Assembly (NCBI GenBank): GCA_030605085.1
Contig: JAUWBH010000083.1
Location: 1-24,505 of the forward strand
Origin: Promethearchaeota archaeon
Lineage (GTDB): Archaea; Asgardarchaeota; Lokiarchaeia; Sigynarchaeales; SOKP01
DNA: 24,505 nucleotides
Reading direction: 5' to 3'
Made by a program: the position numbers and the translations under genes. Positions within the stretch are counted from its first letter, which is position 1, and each line of letters opens with the position of its first letter. Below are positions 22,873-24,505 of the stretch, one piece after another. The notes below the pieces were generated by a model. It ran no database searches. It was not told where the DNA came from and worked only from the letters and a program-made list of their open reading frames with translations.

Positions 22873-23700
22873 ATGCCCATATTTAAGTACAATAGTATTG
22901 AAATTAATTTTTTAACAGAAGGCATAGGAGAGCCTATTGTATTTATCTCGGGTATTGGTCAAAAAATGAGCGGTTGGAATTTTCAAATTCCATTTTTTAA
23001 ACAAAAGATGAGAGTTATTACCTTAGATAATCGTGGCGTTGGAAAAAGTTCAAGACCAAATTATCCTTATCGTATGGAAATGTTTGTAGATGATGTTAAG
23101 AATCTCTTAGATTATTTAGATATTAAAGAAAAGATCCATCTATGCGGTCATAGTCTAGGAGGGATGATCGCTCAACATTTTGCTTTGGACTTTCCTGAGA
23201 TGGTTAGCACCTTAATATTGTGTGCTACGGCTGCTTATATAAATCCAAGTTTTTTATTTGACCAAATTAAACCTGGTGAACAGAAATATACAGAGGAAAG
23301 ATATTACAAAGCTTTTTTAAAAATGATTCCAGCTTTATATTCTAGAAATTTTAGAAAAAGATTAAAAGAAGATAAGAACTTGTTTGAACTCCTTAAAAAC
23401 GAATGGATGGAAAATCCTACTCGAGCGCAAGATTTTTTAAATCAAGGAGCAGCAGTCTTAGAGCACGATACTCGAGATTTACTTCGTAAAATAAAGCAAC
23501 CTTCTTTAATTATAGCTAGTACAAAAGATAGATTACAATCGGTAAGAAATTCAAGAGTTGTCCACAATGAATTGCCAAATTCAGAGTTAGTAGTGCTTGA
23601 TGGTCTTGGACACCTATTTAATGTTGAAATTACAAAAAAATTTAATAATATATTATGGAATTTTATAAAACAACAGATATTGAAAACTTGGACAACATAG
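22873..23700 (+). CDS. Alpha/beta-hydrolase fold protein
   Basis: A 275-residue cytosolic hydrolase of the alpha/beta fold. The full catalytic set is present: nucleophile elbow GHSLGG with Ser94, acid Asp219 in ASTKDRLQ and His247 in GLGHLFN. The oxyanion strand is IVFISGIGQ and the characteristic LDNRGVGKSSRP loop follows at about residues 51-62. Length is normal for small esterase/lactonase-type members. A helical cap (about residues 122-195) will set specificity; the substrate cannot be read from sequence. No signal peptide. A hairpin with a T-tract at the stop codon terminates the unit, which likely includes the upstream 7-TM gene. Confidence 0.92.
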   Translation: MPIFKYNSIEINFLTEGIGEPIVFISGIGQKMSGWNFQIPFFKQKMRVITLDNRGVGKSSRPNYPYRMEMFVDDVKNLLDYLDIKEKIHLCGHSLGGMIAQHFALDFPEMVSTLILCATAAYINPSFLFDQIKPGEQKYTEERYYKAFLKMIPALYSRNFRKRLKEDKNLFELLKNEWMENPTRAQDFLNQGAAVLEHDTRDLLRKIKQPSLIIASTKDRLQSVRNSRVVHNELPNSELVVLDGLGHLFNVEITKKFNNILWNFIKQQILKTWTT

Positions 23701-23741
23701 CCCATCCCAGATCTGCCACTGGGCTCTTCTTTATTTTTTTT
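23699..23741 (+). terminator. Hairpin and T-tract terminator
   Basis: AGCCCA (23699-23704) pairs with TGGGCT (23720-23725), overlapping the stop codon of the hydrolase gene. An alternative CCCAG/CTGGG pairing uses 23706-23710 and 23719-23723. A T-rich tract follows to 23741, then a second small hairpin TTCCC/GGGAA (23740-23754). The bacterial-style hairpin plus T-tract is stronger than other terminators in this window. Confidence 0.6.
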
Positions 23742-24165
23742 CCCGAAGAGGGAATCTCTTTCCACAATTGAGGGAAATCCTCAAAATATAACGCCATCAC
23801 TCCAATGTATTCTTTTTAATTCGTATATATTCTATTTTTTCGTTTATCGCCTATCTATATTTCTTGTTTGTTTTTACAACCACACAAAATCTAATAAAAA
23901 TTTTATCTCAGTATTTATAAAGCTCACAATTTTAAGGATAATTTCGTTGTATTTAAAAAAAAAAATGTGCGACAAGAAAGTCTTATGTCCGAATACAGGA
24001 CTTGAAAATAGAAATACATAAAGGTGGTTTTCAAAAACTGGTATCGAGATGACTGATAATGGTATCCAGACATGCATCGTTAGTAATGACTTTGTGTGAA
24101 GCTCTGGAAACAATGTACCGTCAGCGCTTAGCTATGAAGCGGGCTGTGGGCTAGCCAAAGAACCT

Positions 24166-24462
24166 ATGGGAAACGACAACTACATCGATTATCGAATATG
24201 GAAGATGTTATGGCGGTGGTGTTTACGACGCCATACAGATAAGGGGAAACAATGGATACGATACCGATATTTCATGAATATTGGCAAGAGAACATGGATT
24301 TTCGGAGAACGAAAAGAGATTGTATTGCTTTTTAGTAGATCTTTCCGAGCGGGCGTGAAATATACTCCTGTAAAGGGATATAATAGCCCGTATGACGCAA
24401 ATTTGCATGAATATTGGAGTAAGCAACATGGAAAATCCTGGCGTAAAACAACGCCGATGTGA
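24166..24462 (+). pseudogene. Group II intron-encoded protein remnant: maturase (X) region only
   Basis: A 98-residue frame beginning MGNDNY directly at the domain IV entry. It then reads as the maturase domain of group II intron proteins: IDYRIWKMLWRWCLRRH (the usual W-x-LWRWxxRRH), KGKQWIRYRYF, GKRTWIFG, a variable stretch, and VKGYNSPYDANLHEYW. All reverse transcriptase blocks, which would span more than 300 residues before this point, are missing, and no HNH endonuclease follows. The joint between intron RNA leader and domain X is clean, pointing to a single internal deletion. The product, if made, might help splicing but cannot reverse transcribe. Confidence 0.85.
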
Positions 24463-24483
24463 TCTTACAGGTTCTTGAGGCGC

Positions 24484-24505
24484 GAGCCCCGTGCAGGGAA
24501 ACTTG
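24484..24505 (+). ncRNA. 5' half of group II intron domain V
   Basis: GAGCCCCGTGCAGGGAAACT followed by TG begins with GAGCC, containing the catalytic AGC triad (24485-24487), and continues into a GRAA-type terminal region as expected for domain V. It starts 21 bases after the maturase stop. The pairing 3' strand is outside the window. Confidence 0.8.

Larger units (their letters stand above)
23967..24505 (+). mobile_element. Group II intron, reduced, incomplete at right edge
   Basis: The 5' boundary is GTGCGACAAG at 23967, matching the GUGYG intron start, after an A-rich exon sequence. The following bases form group II-like hairpins (GTCC/GGAC at about 23987-24001). AGAACCTATGGGAAACG at 24159-24175 is the sequence that precedes the intron-encoded protein (domain III/IV boundary) in bacterial-type introns. 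A maturase fragment follows (24166-24462), then CTTGAGGCGC and the first 22 bases of domain V. Only about 195 bases lie between the 5' end and the protein start, much less than the several hundred usual for domains I-III, so domain I is probably shortened too. The 3' part of domain V, domain VI and the 3' splice site lie beyond the window. Confidence 0.85.

Noticed and set aside
23442..24113. Minus-strand frames across the hydrolase 3' end and intron start
   Set aside because: They run antisense to the hydrolase or through the intron RNA region and show no protein features.

Overview
The window looks like chromosomal DNA of an Asgard archaeon, most likely a Lokiarchaeia-type (Promethearchaeota) genome. 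The evidence is very AT-rich DNA, archaeal TATA boxes (TTTATATA) with oligo-T terminators, and a mix of eukaryote-like and archaeal genes: a Ras/Arf-type GTPase, a protein joining a longin-like domain to a degenerate GTPase, a winged-helix plus leucine-rich-repeat protein, a TFB-like protein, an M32 carboxypeptidase and a membrane pyrophosphatase. No rRNA, complete tRNA, CRISPR array or intact transposase is visible. The taxonomic call is inference from gene content.

Positions 1 to about 6,475 form an accessory region. Two diverged direct repeats of about 100 bp (312-412 and 6367-6474) bracket it. Between them lie a candidate small RNA, a coiled-coil protein, a zinc-finger gene broken by an in-frame TAA inside its C2H2 finger, three ribbon-helix-helix (RHH) regulators, and a 786-residue protein. 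That protein has a TFIIB/TFB-like zinc ribbon and one cyclin-like repeat, then four near-identical treble-clef repeats, then a possible nuclease domain. Three genes here carry a perfect TGAGGT(G) Shine-Dalgarno sequence followed by TTG, ATT and ATT; the two apparent AUU starts hide N-terminal domains that ordinary gene calling misses. The region ends tail-to-tail against a small GTPase that lacks everything from the G4 motif onward.

Positions 6,500-13,900 hold ordinary-looking genes: M32 carboxypeptidase; the longin-like/GTPase fusion; a probable two-gene unit (unknown 319-aa protein plus a HEAT-like/charged coiled-coil protein); a TIGR04076-family protein; a previously hidden 50-aa membrane protein; and a polytopic membrane protein whose N terminus appears shifted by a T-run. 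Positions 14,000-16,700 are a decay zone: a beheaded winged-helix fragment abutting a hairpin, an LRR gene split from its winged-helix N terminus by a single TAA, and two truncated genes colliding tail-to-tail.

Positions 16,800-23,700 hold an AbrB-like/helical-repeat protein, a helical protein, two tandem SRPBCC proteins, a K+-independent-type H+-translocating pyrophosphatase, a 7-TM protein and an alpha/beta hydrolase ending at a hairpin/oligo-T terminator. From 23,967 to the window edge runs a group II intron, reduced to a short 5' RNA part, the maturase (X) segment of its protein without any reverse transcriptase, and the start of domain V.
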